From assembly GCA_965249005.1 (NCBI GenBank), contig CBDFLD010000017.1, positions 369,878 to 433,877 on the forward strand: a stretch of DNA of 64,000 nucleotides, read 5' to 3'. How positions within the stretch are numbered: position 1 is the stretch's first letter; each line of letters begins with the position of its first letter. This document shows, one piece after another, positions 8,805 to 18,330 of the stretch. The notes under the pieces are model-generated. The model searched no databases, was not told the origin of the DNA, and saw nothing but the letters and a program-made list of their open reading frames with translations. Position numbers and translations under genes: made by a program. This stretch comes from CBDFLD01 sp965249005. Lineage in GTDB: Bacteria; Acidobacteriota; UBA6911.

Positions 8805-8886
8805 ACCCAAAATAAGCGAGGTATGAGCTCGCTCGGAAAATCGTTTGCCTTTTCCGAATATCTCGTGGATTTCAGCTCCTTGTGCG

Positions 8887-8967
8887 TAACAGGGAAAGCA
8901 AAGAGAAACACAAGAGACAAACCTTCCATTGGTTGTCTGGATCACTTGATCTTGTTTGTCTCTGTTA
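8887..8967. repeat. Subterminal inverted repeat of the IS1380 element
   Basis: AGAGACAAAC (8913-8922) pairs with GTTTGTCTCT (8954-8963). Outside it, TAACAG (8887-8892) pairs with CTGTTA (8962-8967, sharing two bases). It lies between the transposase stop and the element end and is present in all four copies. A role as terminator or read-through block for impinging transcription is plausible. Confidence 0.5.
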
Positions 8968-9034
8968 TGCCCTTCCTTTCGCCCGCCACTCTTGCTCCGC
9001 CGGGGGTACGGGCTCACCCGCCGGCGAGGCGCCT

Positions 9035-10540
9035 TCAAGTAAACCTGAGTTGCCTGATATAGTCGAACGTCGCCAAAAAGGTTTCGAGATGCTTGCTATA
9101 GGCCAATATCCTGTAAACGAGGCGACGACCGGTTCTTACAATCTGACAGGGTATTTGCACAAAGTTCACCAGGAAGCGTTTGAACTCCATCCTCAAGATA
9201 TCACGACGTACTGTCGGCGCCTGCGTCACCAGGCCATACCAGGCCTTCAGATTCCACGCCAGCGATGCGATGACCATGTAGGCCCAGTTCGATACCAGAC
9301 TGTCCGAAGGCATCCTCAAGGCGTTCACTCCACTCTTGAGCTGACCGATGACGTTTTCCTGGTTGCAGCGATCGTTGGCAAAAAGGACCACTTCTCCCAT
9401 CGTCATCTCCCGATCGTTGGTGATGTAGAAGAAGTACCGGACCTCATCAAACAGCCGGTGCTCCCCCTTTTCGATCGTGAGGTTCTTCCGAACCACAACC
9501 ATGCGATAGGTTTTCTTACAGTGTCCGGGACGATAGTCAAACTCGGCGACCTGCTCGCTCTGCAGGCGGATGTTCTTGAATTCTCTCTCCTTGATTACTT
9601 GTTCTTTGACGTTTTCCGGACGGCGCCGTTCTTCGCTCTTGACCTCATAACGAGGAGGCCGCTCGAGCGGTTTCCATTGTCTCTCCGGCAGGGCATCGGC
9701 CATCCCGACCAGGTTCGGCTTGGCGTCATAACCAAAGACAAAACCAACCCGCTCGTCCCAGCGATCGAAGTTTCTCGTCAGCGAGAAATCCGTGTCGCCC
9801 CGAAGCCAGACCTTCGTAAACACCGACGACACCAGATCGATTGCCCGGTCCATCCACTCGGCCGCTCCGTCGGAAGAGGGACGGTTGCCCGGCCGATTCA
9901 TCAGATAGAGGACCTCATTCGTATTGGCCAAGGTCACGATCAACGGTGCGTAACCCCAGATCCCGTTGTAGGCAATGTCCATTCCTTCCTTGCATTCCCC
10001 CAAGGTTCCGGCGACGGTCCCGTCCACGTCGATGATGGCCTCCTTCCGGAAGGAAGCATCCTGCAACTTCCACACCTTGGTTCGGGTTTCATTGATGGTT
10101 TCCTGAAGTCCGAAGATCCAATCCTCATCGAAACGACGGAGGAAATCTCCAGCCGTCGTGGGATCCGGAATCCTCTCGGCTCCCAGTCCGTTCATGTAGG
10201 TCTCATCCTGGCGCAACCGCTCGATATCTTCGAGACAGGTTCCACCCGACAAGACGTTGTATGCGATGTTCAGTACATGATCGGATTCCCAGTAAGGAAA
10301 GTGGTACTTGAGCAAAACGATGTTTCTGTTGATATCTTTGTCCAATCCAAGCTTACACACGAGCTTGTGAATGGCTCCGATACCACCAGATCCGATGGCG
10401 CGCGTTCTCTCGGCGATCTCGTAGTAGGTGTTGGAGTCCTTGAACATAGGATCGGACCGGTCCTCAAACTGATTTCTTTCCAACCGGCGTGTAAGATTTT
10501 GCTTGTCTCGGAGGAGGATTCTGTGGTTTCTTTTATTCAC
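9035..10540 (-). CDS. IS1380-family transposase (copy 1)
   Basis: This 501-aa DDE transposase starts at GTG, with AAGGAGC about ten bases upstream. Visible catalytic motifs are DVDGTVAGT (first Asp), LRGDTDFSL (second Asp) and NQENVIGQLKSG (Glu). The family-typical SNWAYMVIASLAWNLKAW helix follows. The protein is identical in all four copies, which points to recent spread. A long antisense open frame covers the gene but has no independent support. Confidence 0.95.
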   Translation of the reverse strand: MNKRNHRILLRDKQNLTRRLERNQFEDRSDPMFKDSNTYYEIAERTRAIGSGGIGAIHKLVCKLGLDKDINRNIVLLKYHFPYWESDHVLNIAYNVLSGGTCLEDIERLRQDETYMNGLGAERIPDPTTAGDFLRRFDEDWIFGLQETINETRTKVWKLQDASFRKEAIIDVDGTVAGTLGECKEGMDIAYNGIWGYAPLIVTLANTNEVLYLMNRPGNRPSSDGAAEWMDRAIDLVSSVFTKVWLRGDTDFSLTRNFDRWDERVGFVFGYDAKPNLVGMADALPERQWKPLERPPRYEVKSEERRRPENVKEQVIKEREFKNIRLQSEQVAEFDYRPGHCKKTYRMVVVRKNLTIEKGEHRLFDEVRYFFYITNDREMTMGEVVLFANDRCNQENVIGQLKSGVNALRMPSDSLVSNWAYMVIASLAWNLKAWYGLVTQAPTVRRDILRMEFKRFLVNFVQIPCQIVRTGRRLVYRILAYSKHLETFLATFDYIRQLRFT

Positions 10541-10662
10541 CTGGAATGTGCTCCTTTCGGGATGGCTTGTAAATATATCAAACGCATTTTATCCCGTAAC
10601 GGCGCACGTTCCAGGGCTTTTCTTCCTCCTCATGCAAAAAATCACGCTGGACTAAGGGCTAG

Positions 10663-11013
10663 ACCGCTCAGTCGATAGCTCAAACCGTCCGACGCCTGAC
10701 TCGCGGCCAATCTCGTACTCTCAATCAGTTCTTCGACGGCAGCTGTTGCCTGGCTGCTGTGCACGCGAACCCATGCCCTGCCGAGCGAGTGGACCTCACG
10801 CACTGGAACGGGGCGTATTGATTTGACAAGATCTGTGGCCTGCCGGAGCGCTCGACGTGCACCGCCCAGCCAGTCAGCAGAAACTCCTAGTCTTTGAGCT
10901 GTTTGATCCAGTTCCTCATCGGCGTTTGTTTCGACAATGACCTCTGATAATCGTATTTGAGAAGGAATGGGCAAAGGGGAGAAAACAAGGCTGAATAGAA
11001 GAATGGTCTTCAT
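10663..11013 (-). pseudogene. Small secreted protein, 3' end cut by IS1380 copy 1
   Basis: The start ATG at 11013 opens a signal-peptide-like leader (MKTILLFSLVFSPLPIPSQ). About 95 residues rich in Ala, Glu and Arg follow, with helical character. The family is not recognised. The frame now runs into the IS. Without the element it would finish GLDGGVGRG and stop at 8778-8780, nine codons into the opposite flank. The gene was convergent and overlapping with the 7822-8804 gene. Confidence 0.5.
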
Positions 11014-11834
11014 TCATTCTACATCTCAATGGGGTCGGTGTCAATATTGTGAACCAGGTACCAATAAAGAGAATACTAACCAAAAACTCGTTGAATGTAT
11101 AGCCAGAGGATCGAGTACGGTCAGAGGAACCTCACGATGAAGATTCTCAACCATGTAGGGTATCGTTATCGAGACTTTCCCTTTGAAAATCATTTCTGTT
11201 TTCGCAATCTTCCAGGTAGGGTGCTAAAAGGTCGCCTGAAGCCATCGTAGTAGTTGAGACCTGCCTTACGCCACATCGCGGTTTTGAGATGCTTGAGCGA
11301 GAGATTTGAGGCCAACATCTCTTCTTGTCTACGCTTCCCGCATATCGCTCTTCGCGCTTTGGTGGAATCCGTCAACCGCGGGGGACCCGGTGATATCAAT
11401 GAGAGGTTGCGGGTAGAAGACGGATCAATAACAAGTCAGCCGTTAAACTTTCTACAAGCGGCCCCCCGAAACAGAGTAAATCGGGCTAAACCAGGCAGCT
11501 AGCGGGCGCACGGATAGTTCGTGTGGCTTATGGGAAGCGTTGTTGTCGCCAGCTATTCGGGAGTGGTAGAATTGCAGCGATTACTCATCAAACAACTGAC
11601 ACGTTTACGAAATAGGGACAGACGTTCCTCTCGATGCCCATCTCGAGGGCGGCGAGTCACTGGAAGCCGCATCACCCCTTCCGCTGAAGGCGCCTCGGAT
11701 GTCGAAAGGCAAGGAACTGCAGGTCTGAGGGCGGGCTACGACCACGGCAAGGCAGGTCGGAAATTGAAGCAGCAGAACGAGGCGGTACCTATCGCCGCCA
11801 CTCAGCAGACCTGAGAACCTTCCCGGAAAGCGAA
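11014..11834. other. About 820 bp without a supportable gene
   Basis: Both strands show only short frames with no recognisable product, signal peptide or ribosome site. The stretch probably holds the promoter region of the small secreted gene (leftward) and decayed sequence ahead of the MHYT gene. Nothing firmer can be said. Confidence 0.4.
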
Positions 11835-13277
11835 ATGCGCTACGTTCAGTTCCTCAATCCTAGTTTCGACCGAACGCATGCACTTCCGGGCGTTTACGAC
11901 CCAACGCTCGTGGTCACCTCAGTCTTAATGGCGTCTCTGGCGGCCTACGCAGCGTTCGGGTTAGCCGCAAGAATCAATGCTGCAGAAACACGGAAGGACA
12001 CGCTCCTATGGCTCTGGGCGGGGGCCACTGCCATGGGAGTTGGCATTTGGGCGATGCATTTCATCGGAATGCTTGCTTTCCGCCTGCCGATTGCCGTCGC
12101 CTACGATTTTGCTGCCACTGTCGTCTCGGTGGCCCCTGCTGTTGTTGCCAGTGCGATCGTGCTCTACGTCACTAGCCGCGAAGAGATTCCCTTCCTACGG
12201 CTTGTCCTTGCTGGTACGGTCATGGGTCTTGGCATTGGCGCCATGCACTACACAGGCATGGCTGCGATGCGCCTGTCTGCGGACATGTACTACGACCCAG
12301 TGCTATTTGGGGGCTCGCTCGTTGTTGCCGTGGGACTCGCGACGGGCTCTCTGCGGGTCCACTTCTTGGCAGTAGGAGGAGGCGAGCGGCGAAGTTGGCC
12401 CCGGCGGCTTGGTGCAACCATTACGATGGGATCCGCCGTCGCAGGCATGCATTACACCGCGATGGCGGCTGCCTATTTCTTTCCATCCGTAGGGCAGGGA
12501 TCGCCGAGCGGCTCTATCGATCCTACCGTGATGGCCACTTTGGTCGGTTTCGCAGCAGCCCCTGATCCTAGCCTTGGCTGGCTTCGTTGTTGTGATCGAT
12601 ACCCGGCTAGAGGCGGCGGCTATATCCGTCCGCACAAGCCGGGCCCGCATGATTCATGCTATCGAAAGCGTGTCAGAAGGATTCTGTCTCTAACGACTTC
12701 CAAGACCGGCTAGTGCTCTGCAATAGCCGATACCGGGAACTGTTGCGTCACACAGACAAGGAGGTGATCGGAGAAACCTTTGAGAGCATCATTCGCAGAG
12801 CGATCCTGGGAGGACTCATCTCGTTGGACGACCGCGATGCTGAGGAATGGATTGCGCAAAGGCTCATACAACATCGGAATCCCTCCGGGCCACACGTCCA
12901 GGAGCACAGCGATGGCCGTTGGATTCAGATCGACGAACGGAAAACCGAAGACGGAGGAACCGTAGCGATCTACACGGAGATCACCGAGCTGAAACACGCT
13001 GAATTGGAACTCAGCAAAGCACTTGAAAACCTGATGGCCACACAAGTGCAATTGGTGGAGACAGAGAAGATGGCCGCGCTGGGTCAATTAACGGCAGGGA
13101 TCGCTCACGAGATGAATTCTCCCCTTGGAGTGGTCTCCAGTTCGGCGGACAGTTCTCAAAAGTATATTGAAAGAATCCTTGCAGCAATCAAGAATAGCCA
13201 GACGCTGGATGAGGTTCGATCCGATCGAAACTTTCAGCGATCAGTCGAAGCGATTCGTGCCAACAGTCGTGTTCTAG
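11835..13277 (+). pseudogene. MHYT-PAS-HisKA sensor kinase, two frameshifts, truncated by IS1380
   Basis: The N-terminal membrane part carries MHYT-domain motifs in three hydrophobic repeats (MHFIGM, MHYTGM, MHYTAM), proposed to sense diatomic gases. One extra C in a CCCC run near 12558-12562 and one extra A at 12692-12693 break the frame. Correcting both gives LILALAGFVVVIDTRLEAAA, then MIHAIESVSEGFCLYDFQDR, joining to a PAS domain and the HisKA H-box (ALGQLTAGIAHEMNSPLGVV). The ATPase domain is missing because IS1380 copy 2 cuts the gene at 13274. The sequence across the IS does not continue a kinase. Confidence 0.8.
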
Positions 13278-15131
13278 CCCTTAGTCCAGCGTGATTTTTT
13301 GCATGAGGAGGAAGAAAAGCCCTGGAACGTGCGCCGTTACGGGATAAAATGCGTTTGATATATTTACAAGACATCCCGAAAGGAGCACATTCCAGGTGAA
13401 CAAAAGAAACCACAGAATCCTCCTCCGAGACAAGCAAAATCTTACACGCCGGTTGGAAAGAAATCAGTTTGAGGACCGGTCCGATCCTATGTTCAAGGAC
13501 TCCAACACCTACTACGAGATCGCCGAGAGAACGCGCGCCATCGGATCTGGTGGTATCGGAGCCATTCACAAGCTCGTGTGTAAGCTTGGATTGGACAAAG
13601 ATATCAACAGAAACATCGTTTTGCTCAAGTACCACTTTCCTTACTGGGAATCCGATCATGTACTGAACATCGCATACAACGTCTTGTCGGGTGGAACCTG
13701 TCTCGAAGATATCGAGCGGTTGCGCCAGGATGAGACCTACATGAACGGACTGGGAGCCGAGAGGATTCCGGATCCCACGACGGCTGGAGATTTCCTCCGT
13801 CGTTTCGATGAGGATTGGATCTTCGGACTTCAGGAAACCATCAATGAAACCCGAACCAAGGTGTGGAAGTTGCAGGATGCTTCCTTCCGGAAGGAGGCCA
13901 TCATCGACGTGGACGGGACCGTCGCCGGAACCTTGGGGGAATGCAAGGAAGGAATGGACATTGCCTACAACGGGATCTGGGGTTACGCACCGTTGATCGT
14001 GACCTTGGCCAATACGAATGAGGTCCTCTATCTGATGAATCGGCCGGGCAACCGTCCCTCTTCCGACGGAGCGGCCGAGTGGATGGACCGGGCAATCGAT
14101 CTGGTGTCGTCGGTGTTTACGAAGGTCTGGCTTCGGGGCGACACGGATTTCTCGCTGACGAGAAACTTCGATCGCTGGGACGAGCGGGTTGGTTTTGTCT
14201 TTGGTTATGACGCCAAGCCGAACCTGGTCGGGATGGCCGATGCCCTGCCGGAGAGACAATGGAAACCGCTCGAGCGGCCTCCTCGTTATGAGGTCAAGAG
14301 CGAAGAACGGCGCCGTCCGGAAAACGTCAAAGAACAAGTAATCAAGGAGAGAGAATTCAAGAACATCCGCCTGCAGAGCGAGCAGGTCGCCGAGTTTGAC
14401 TATCGTCCCGGACACTGTAAGAAAACCTATCGCATGGTTGTGGTTCGGAAGAACCTCACGATCGAAAAGGGGGAGCACCGGCTGTTTGATGAGGTCCGGT
14501 ACTTCTTCTACATCACCAACGATCGGGAGATGACGATGGGAGAAGTGGTCCTTTTTGCCAACGATCGCTGCAACCAGGAAAACGTCATCGGTCAGCTCAA
14601 GAGTGGAGTGAACGCCTTGAGGATGCCTTCGGACAGTCTGGTATCGAACTGGGCCTACATGGTCATCGCATCGCTGGCGTGGAATCTGAAGGCCTGGTAT
14701 GGCCTGGTGACGCAGGCGCCGACAGTACGTCGTGATATCTTGAGGATGGAGTTCAAACGCTTCCTGGTGAACTTTGTGCAAATACCCTGTCAGATTGTAA
14801 GAACCGGTCGTCGCCTCGTTTACAGGATATTGGCCTATAGCAAGCATCTCGAAACCTTTTTGGCGACGTTCGACTATATCAGGCAACTCAGGTTTACTTG
14901 AAGGCGCCTCGCCGGCGGGTGAGCCCGTACCCCCGGCGGAGCAAGAGTGGCGGGCGAAAGGAAGGGCATAACAGAGACAAACAAGATCAAGTGATCCAGA
15001 CAACCAATGGAAGGTTTGTCTCTTGTGTTTCTCTTTGCTTTCCCTGTTACGCACAAGGAGCTGAAATCCACGAGATATTCGGAAAAGGCAAACGATTTTC
15101 CGAGCGAGCTCATACCTCGCTTATTTTGGGT
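13278..15131 (+). mobile_element. IS1380-family element, copy 2
   Basis: This is the same 1854-bp element in the opposite orientation, flanked by CTAG at 13274-13277 and 15132-15135. It cuts the sensor kinase gene. Its far flank encodes unrelated sequence, so a deletion or recombination between IS copies may have followed the insertion. Confidence 0.92.
13396..14901 (+). CDS. IS1380-family transposase (copy 2)
   Basis: 501 aa, with protein sequence identical to the copy at 9035-10540. The GTG start at 13396 follows GAAAGGAGC. One synonymous difference is visible in the second codon (AAC here, AAT in the other copies). The catalytic Asp, Asp and Glu motifs are intact, so it is potentially active. 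Confidence 0.95.
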   Translation: MNKRNHRILLRDKQNLTRRLERNQFEDRSDPMFKDSNTYYEIAERTRAIGSGGIGAIHKLVCKLGLDKDINRNIVLLKYHFPYWESDHVLNIAYNVLSGGTCLEDIERLRQDETYMNGLGAERIPDPTTAGDFLRRFDEDWIFGLQETINETRTKVWKLQDASFRKEAIIDVDGTVAGTLGECKEGMDIAYNGIWGYAPLIVTLANTNEVLYLMNRPGNRPSSDGAAEWMDRAIDLVSSVFTKVWLRGDTDFSLTRNFDRWDERVGFVFGYDAKPNLVGMADALPERQWKPLERPPRYEVKSEERRRPENVKEQVIKEREFKNIRLQSEQVAEFDYRPGHCKKTYRMVVVRKNLTIEKGEHRLFDEVRYFFYITNDREMTMGEVVLFANDRCNQENVIGQLKSGVNALRMPSDSLVSNWAYMVIASLAWNLKAWYGLVTQAPTVRRDILRMEFKRFLVNFVQIPCQIVRTGRRLVYRILAYSKHLETFLATFDYIRQLRFT

Positions 15132-15135
15132 CTAG

Positions 15136-15309
15136 GGACTCTGAACGTAGGTCACGTTTTGCTGTCACGTTTGTCTTGGCCACTGCTTTATCTCACCTTC
15201 GTCCCGGCTATGCGTGTTGATGCAGGCACATCGCTAAATCCAAGAAAGGCAATTCTTGGGTTCCTAACTGCTGTTTTTATCTTATGCATCATACGAGCTC
15301 TTCTATAGA
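15136..15309 (+). pseudogene. C-terminal fragment of a membrane protein
   Basis: An open frame continues out of the IS flank (GTLNVGHVLLSRLSWPLLYL) and ends at 15309 after a second hydrophobic stretch (ILGFLTAVFILCIIRALL). Two likely membrane segments and a clean stop suggest the tail of a lost integral membrane protein. No family is recognised. It does not match the kinase cut on the other side of the IS. Confidence 0.35.
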
Positions 15310-15486
15310 GGGTCCGTTCAATTGCAAGACGACCAATAGCTGGTTGGATATCAGGAGTTCAGTATTCTTGGATACAAGGTCCTTCTTGGAACATTCGTCG
15401 GACATCTATGAGCGTTTGTACAAATACCGCATGAACAAAAGCAATGAATAAGTGCTTACAGATTACACTCGAACCGCTGTCTAAGT
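15310..15486. other. Short non-coding gap
   Basis: No gene, repeat or RNA is recognised between the membrane-protein tail and the integrase-like remnant. Confidence 0.3.
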
Positions 15487-15885
15487 TCAAGGAAGAAGTG
15501 CACAGGGATTCGCCATGACCTCGGGGTCGTGCTGTAACGAGATCGAGACTTCCGACCCATGCCCCTCAAAAGGGTCTTTCGTCATCCGCCAGTATCGGGG
15601 TTTCACTGAACGCTTCGGATGCGTCGGTGGAACTTCGACCAAGCGCCGCGGTCTTGGGAGCTGTGACGGGAACTGTTCAAGACTCTCGTGGCGTGAACCG
15701 GAGTAGGGCAGCGGAGAGGCCAGGCCGGCTAGGGCACGCTGGGCTTCACGAAAACGGAGGGGCCGGTTGACGGGATCGAGGTCCACGCGATGTTCTTGCA
15801 GAGCGTCCTTGACCCGTGCGTTGACGGAAGGGTGAACCGGCAGGTGGTCACAAGGCGTTGCTGACGTGTCATACCGATTTATCAC
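15487..15885 (-). pseudogene. Remnant resembling the C-terminal region of an integrase-core transposase
   Basis: The minus strand reads HPSVNARVKDALQEHRVDLD, then PLRFREAQRALAGLASPLPY and PTHPKRSVKPRYWRMTKDPF. This resembles the post-catalytic region of large DDE integrase-core transposases, from memory of that family. There is no catalytic core upstream, and the end (after DPFEG) diverges. I treat it as a dead fragment. An unrelated small gene is possible. Confidence 0.35.
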
Positions 15886-16400
15886 CCCCGCGCCTCCTTG
15901 CGTCTTAATAAAGCAGCGTGAGGGAGGTGGAAATAGTTCACGTATACGCGCGCCGTGGCGTACAGGTGATCCAGGGCGCCAACTGGCGACGCTGCAAAGA
16001 TTCTACTTTCGAGCGATAAATGTAAAGGCTCCCGTCGTGGTCGTGACGCGCTTATTCGCCAGATTCCTTCCCAAGAACACGCCGCCCAATGCCCACCACG
16101 CGCGATGGATTATTTGCAGCGGCATCACCAGTGACCTGGCCAGCATACGAGGCATCTTCGGGAATAGGGCCATGCTCGCCTGGGCGACGAGAACGGACCA
16201 CGTATTGCTCGGGGAAATGCAGTCGATCTCGAACCCGCCCTCCCGCAATGAGGCATAAGTTCCCAGGTGTGTATGATGATAGAAGCTATCCGCATGGAAC
16301 GGTTCAAGAAAAGCAACTGTGCCGATAAATACGCCCTTTGGAATCAAGACCCGATAGGCTTCCTTTGTAGCGCACCCGGTTCCTTGGACACAAGTTTGAG

Positions 16401-17300
16401 CTACGCCGCCTGGCGTAGCTTGTGCGCCTCGCGTGCCTCGATCGGTGTTTGATAATCGATCTTCTCGAGACGCCAGGTCTTGTTGTACAACTCCACGAAC
16501 TCGGCCACGGCGGCACGCACCTTCTGGAGGTTCTGGAAGATTCTCCCGTGGATCGCTTGGTCCTTGAGCGTGCGATTCCACCGCTCCGCAACTCCGTTCG
16601 TTTCCGGTTCCTCGACAAAACCGAAGCTGGGACGGATGCCCCAGCACCGGATCTGGTTGAGGAAGTGATCCGACAGGTACTGGGAGCCGTGGTCCATCCG
16701 GAGCGCCAGCCCCCGGGCAACGTCGGAGTCAATGGAACCATAGAGGCGCAGCAGACCCTGCGAGATCGGCTCCAACGCCGCGAAGCGGCTACCGACCTTG
16801 CACACGTGCCACCCCACACACTCCGCGTTCCAGTGCTCCACCGCCGCGAAAATCCAGACCCACCCGTCATCGAGCGTGAACACCCGCACTCCGTCGGTCC
16901 CCCACATCACGTTCGGCGCCAGGGTGACGATCTTCCCATCGTGTGCCTTCGTTCCACCCTGGCGTCCGCGGTGTGGTGAGAGCAACTCATGCTCTCGCAT
17001 GACCCGCAGCACCCGCTTGCGCGCAACCCGGATCCCGTCCAAGATCCGAAGCCGCGCGTGGACCTTACGATGACCCTCGCCCTGGAACGGTGAGCGCTCC
17101 AGATCGGCCTGGATCGCCTCCAAAAGCTTCTCGTCCGACACCTTGGGCTGGGGACCCCGCCGAGTGGGTTCCTCGCCCTCCTGCCGCTTCTGCTCGCTTG
17201 TCCGCCGGGCGTAGAGCGCCGAGCGCGAGCGCTCCCAGGCCTGACACACGCGCTGGATCCCGTAACGTTGACCCGTGGCTTCGGAGATCGTCTCGCTCAT
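16401..17300 (-). CDS. IS3-family transposase OrfB (rve integrase core)
   Basis: 299 aa from ATG 17300, which overlaps the orfA stop as ATGA. An HTH-like region (RYGIQRVCQAWERSRSALYARR) precedes the integrase core: WGTDGVRVF (Asp), LRMDHGSQYLS (Asp) and ETNGVAERWNRTLKDQ (Glu). The frame stays open upstream to 17486, so a programmed frameshift producing an OrfAB fusion is possible, as in other IS3 members. Confidence 0.9.
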   Translation of the reverse strand: MSETISEATGQRYGIQRVCQAWERSRSALYARRTSEQKRQEGEEPTRRGPQPKVSDEKLLEAIQADLERSPFQGEGHRKVHARLRILDGIRVARKRVLRVMREHELLSPHRGRQGGTKAHDGKIVTLAPNVMWGTDGVRVFTLDDGWVWIFAAVEHWNAECVGWHVCKVGSRFAALEPISQGLLRLYGSIDSDVARGLALRMDHGSQYLSDHFLNQIRCWGIRPSFGFVEEPETNGVAERWNRTLKDQAIHGRIFQNLQKVRAAVAEFVELYNKTWRLEKIDYQTPIEAREAHKLRQAA

Positions 17301-17731
17301 CGTCGCGACCTCCTCATCGCCAAAGGGAGGCGCTTCTCCGCCGCCCGGGCGCGATTGCGCAGCAGCTCGATTTCCATGGACAGCTCCCCGATGTGACGCT
17401 TCGCAGCGTCGAGCGCCTCCGCCAACGGCTCGCCCTGGTGATTCTTCAAGCCGAGCTCGAGCCCGGCCAAGGCCCGCTCCCGCCACTCCTCCAGCCGGTA
17501 GATTTCCACGCCCACCTCACGCGACAGCGCATCCAGAGATTCGCCCCGCAGCAGTCGCAGCACCACGTCCCGCTTTCGTCCTCCGCTCCAACGCTGCCCC
17601 GGCTCCAGAGGCCTCGCCCCGGGCGCGGCGCCGACGGCCCGAACTCCAGTCGCCCTACGGGCTCCCTCCGTTCCTGCCGTCGCCTTCCACTTCACCCTCT
17701 TCGTTCGAACCATTTCCACCTCCTTGGACAT
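17297..17731 (-). CDS. IS3-family transposase OrfA (HTH)
   Basis: The 144-aa product has an HTH_Tnp region (RDVVLRLLRGESLDALSREV, then GVEIYRLEEWRERAL) and a C-terminal leucine-rich helix for multimerisation. It is translationally coupled to orfB. The N-terminal about 45 residues are low complexity and may be untranslated if a later start is used. Confidence 0.8.
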   Translation of the reverse strand: MSKEVEMVRTKRVKWKATAGTEGARRATGVRAVGAAPGARPLEPGQRWSGGRKRDVVLRLLRGESLDALSREVGVEIYRLEEWRERALAGLELGLKNHQGEPLAEALDAAKRHIGELSMEIELLRNRARAAEKRLPLAMRRSRR

Positions 17732-18330
17732 CTCATTATCTCTTATTCTGTGTCCAAGAAAACTGGGTCCGACTCACGATAGGCTTCCTTCATCATGACA
17801 AACGGAAACCGTATATGTTCCAGCACGGCAATGGATAAAATAAATTCGAAACTCTCGTCCTTGAATGGTAGGGCGTGCGCGTCCCCCAGTATCGGCGCCT
17901 CAGGGGAACCGTAATCCAAGCCAACATATTCGAATCCCGCGTGTTGACAGATCTCCCGATGGATCGCGCGCCCGCAGCCGAGGTCCAACATAAGGCTTTT
18001 GTCCGTCTTTGCCTTTGGAAAGTGACTAAGCATCTCCTTTGAGACGTGGCGGGGAACACGAAATCCGGAATAATCTACTTCCGGCGTTGCATTCATTGGC
18101 AATAAACGAAAGTCTAGATGGTTTGGTATACTTGATGGTGCACCTATCGTGAAATCGTAGCGGATGGCTTTTTCACGCTGAGGCCGTAAGTCCAAAGCGC
18201 CAGAGTTTTGGAATTTGTAATCCAGGTTACAGTAATTACATGTTATTTTCTGATTTGATTGGGTTGGCGGTTGACCGCAACTTGGGCACACTAAAATACT
18301 CCGAATATTGTGGGATATTGTATATTTCAT

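Larger units (their letters stand above)
8805..10658 (-). mobile_element. IS1380-family element, copy 1
   Basis: The element is 1854 bp, flanked by CTAG at 8801-8804 and 10659-10662. The inner ends are CCCAAAATAAGCG and, read inward from the other end, CCTTAGTCCAGCG. The same 1854-bp unit occurs at 13278-15131, 43823-45676 and 57509-59362. This copy differs from the others by a base near 10565. It sits where two convergent genes overlap and truncates both. Confidence 0.92.
16366..17776 (-). mobile_element. IS3-family element with an unusually long target duplication
   Basis: The element is 1411 bp with TG/CA ends. The inverted ends, read inward, are TGTAGCGCACCCGGTTCC (then TTGGACACA) and TGAGTCGGACCCAGTTTTCT (then TGGACACA). 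It encodes overlapping orfA and orfB on the minus strand. It is flanked by 14-bp direct repeats that lie inside the methyltransferase gene, whereas IS3 elements usually duplicate 3-5 bp. Local base composition is markedly GC-richer than its flanks. Confidence 0.85.
16003..18330 (-). pseudogene. Zinc-ribbon class I SAM methyltransferase interrupted by an IS3 element
   Basis: The N-terminal part (17777-18330) has a ribbon CPSCG...CNYC and the SAM motif LMLDLGCG, then GLDYGSPEAP and DAHALPFKDESFEFI. The C-terminal part (16003-16351) continues VLIPKGVFIGTVAFLEPFHA to the stop. The halves share a 14-bp duplicate (CGATAGGCTTCCTT at 16352-16365 and 17777-17790). Removing the IS and one duplicate gives a single 300-aa frame, MMKEAYRVLIPKG across the join. 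Such proteins methylate small molecules or sugars; the substrate is unknown. Confidence 0.85.

Noticed and set aside
7888..8826. A complete native gene with the ending RPKISEV
   Set aside because: The last residues are encoded by the IS1380 end; the same RPKISEV tail appears at 57530 in another insertion, so it is an IS artefact.
8882..10678. Nearly 600-codon open frame antisense to the IS1380 transposase, repeated in all copies
   Set aside because: It mirrors codon bias of the transposase, has no family resemblance or ribosome site, and the sense strand has full DDE motifs.
11521..11814. 97-codon rightward frame upstream of the MHYT gene
   Set aside because: Low-complexity Arg/Ser composition, no domain or ribosome site.
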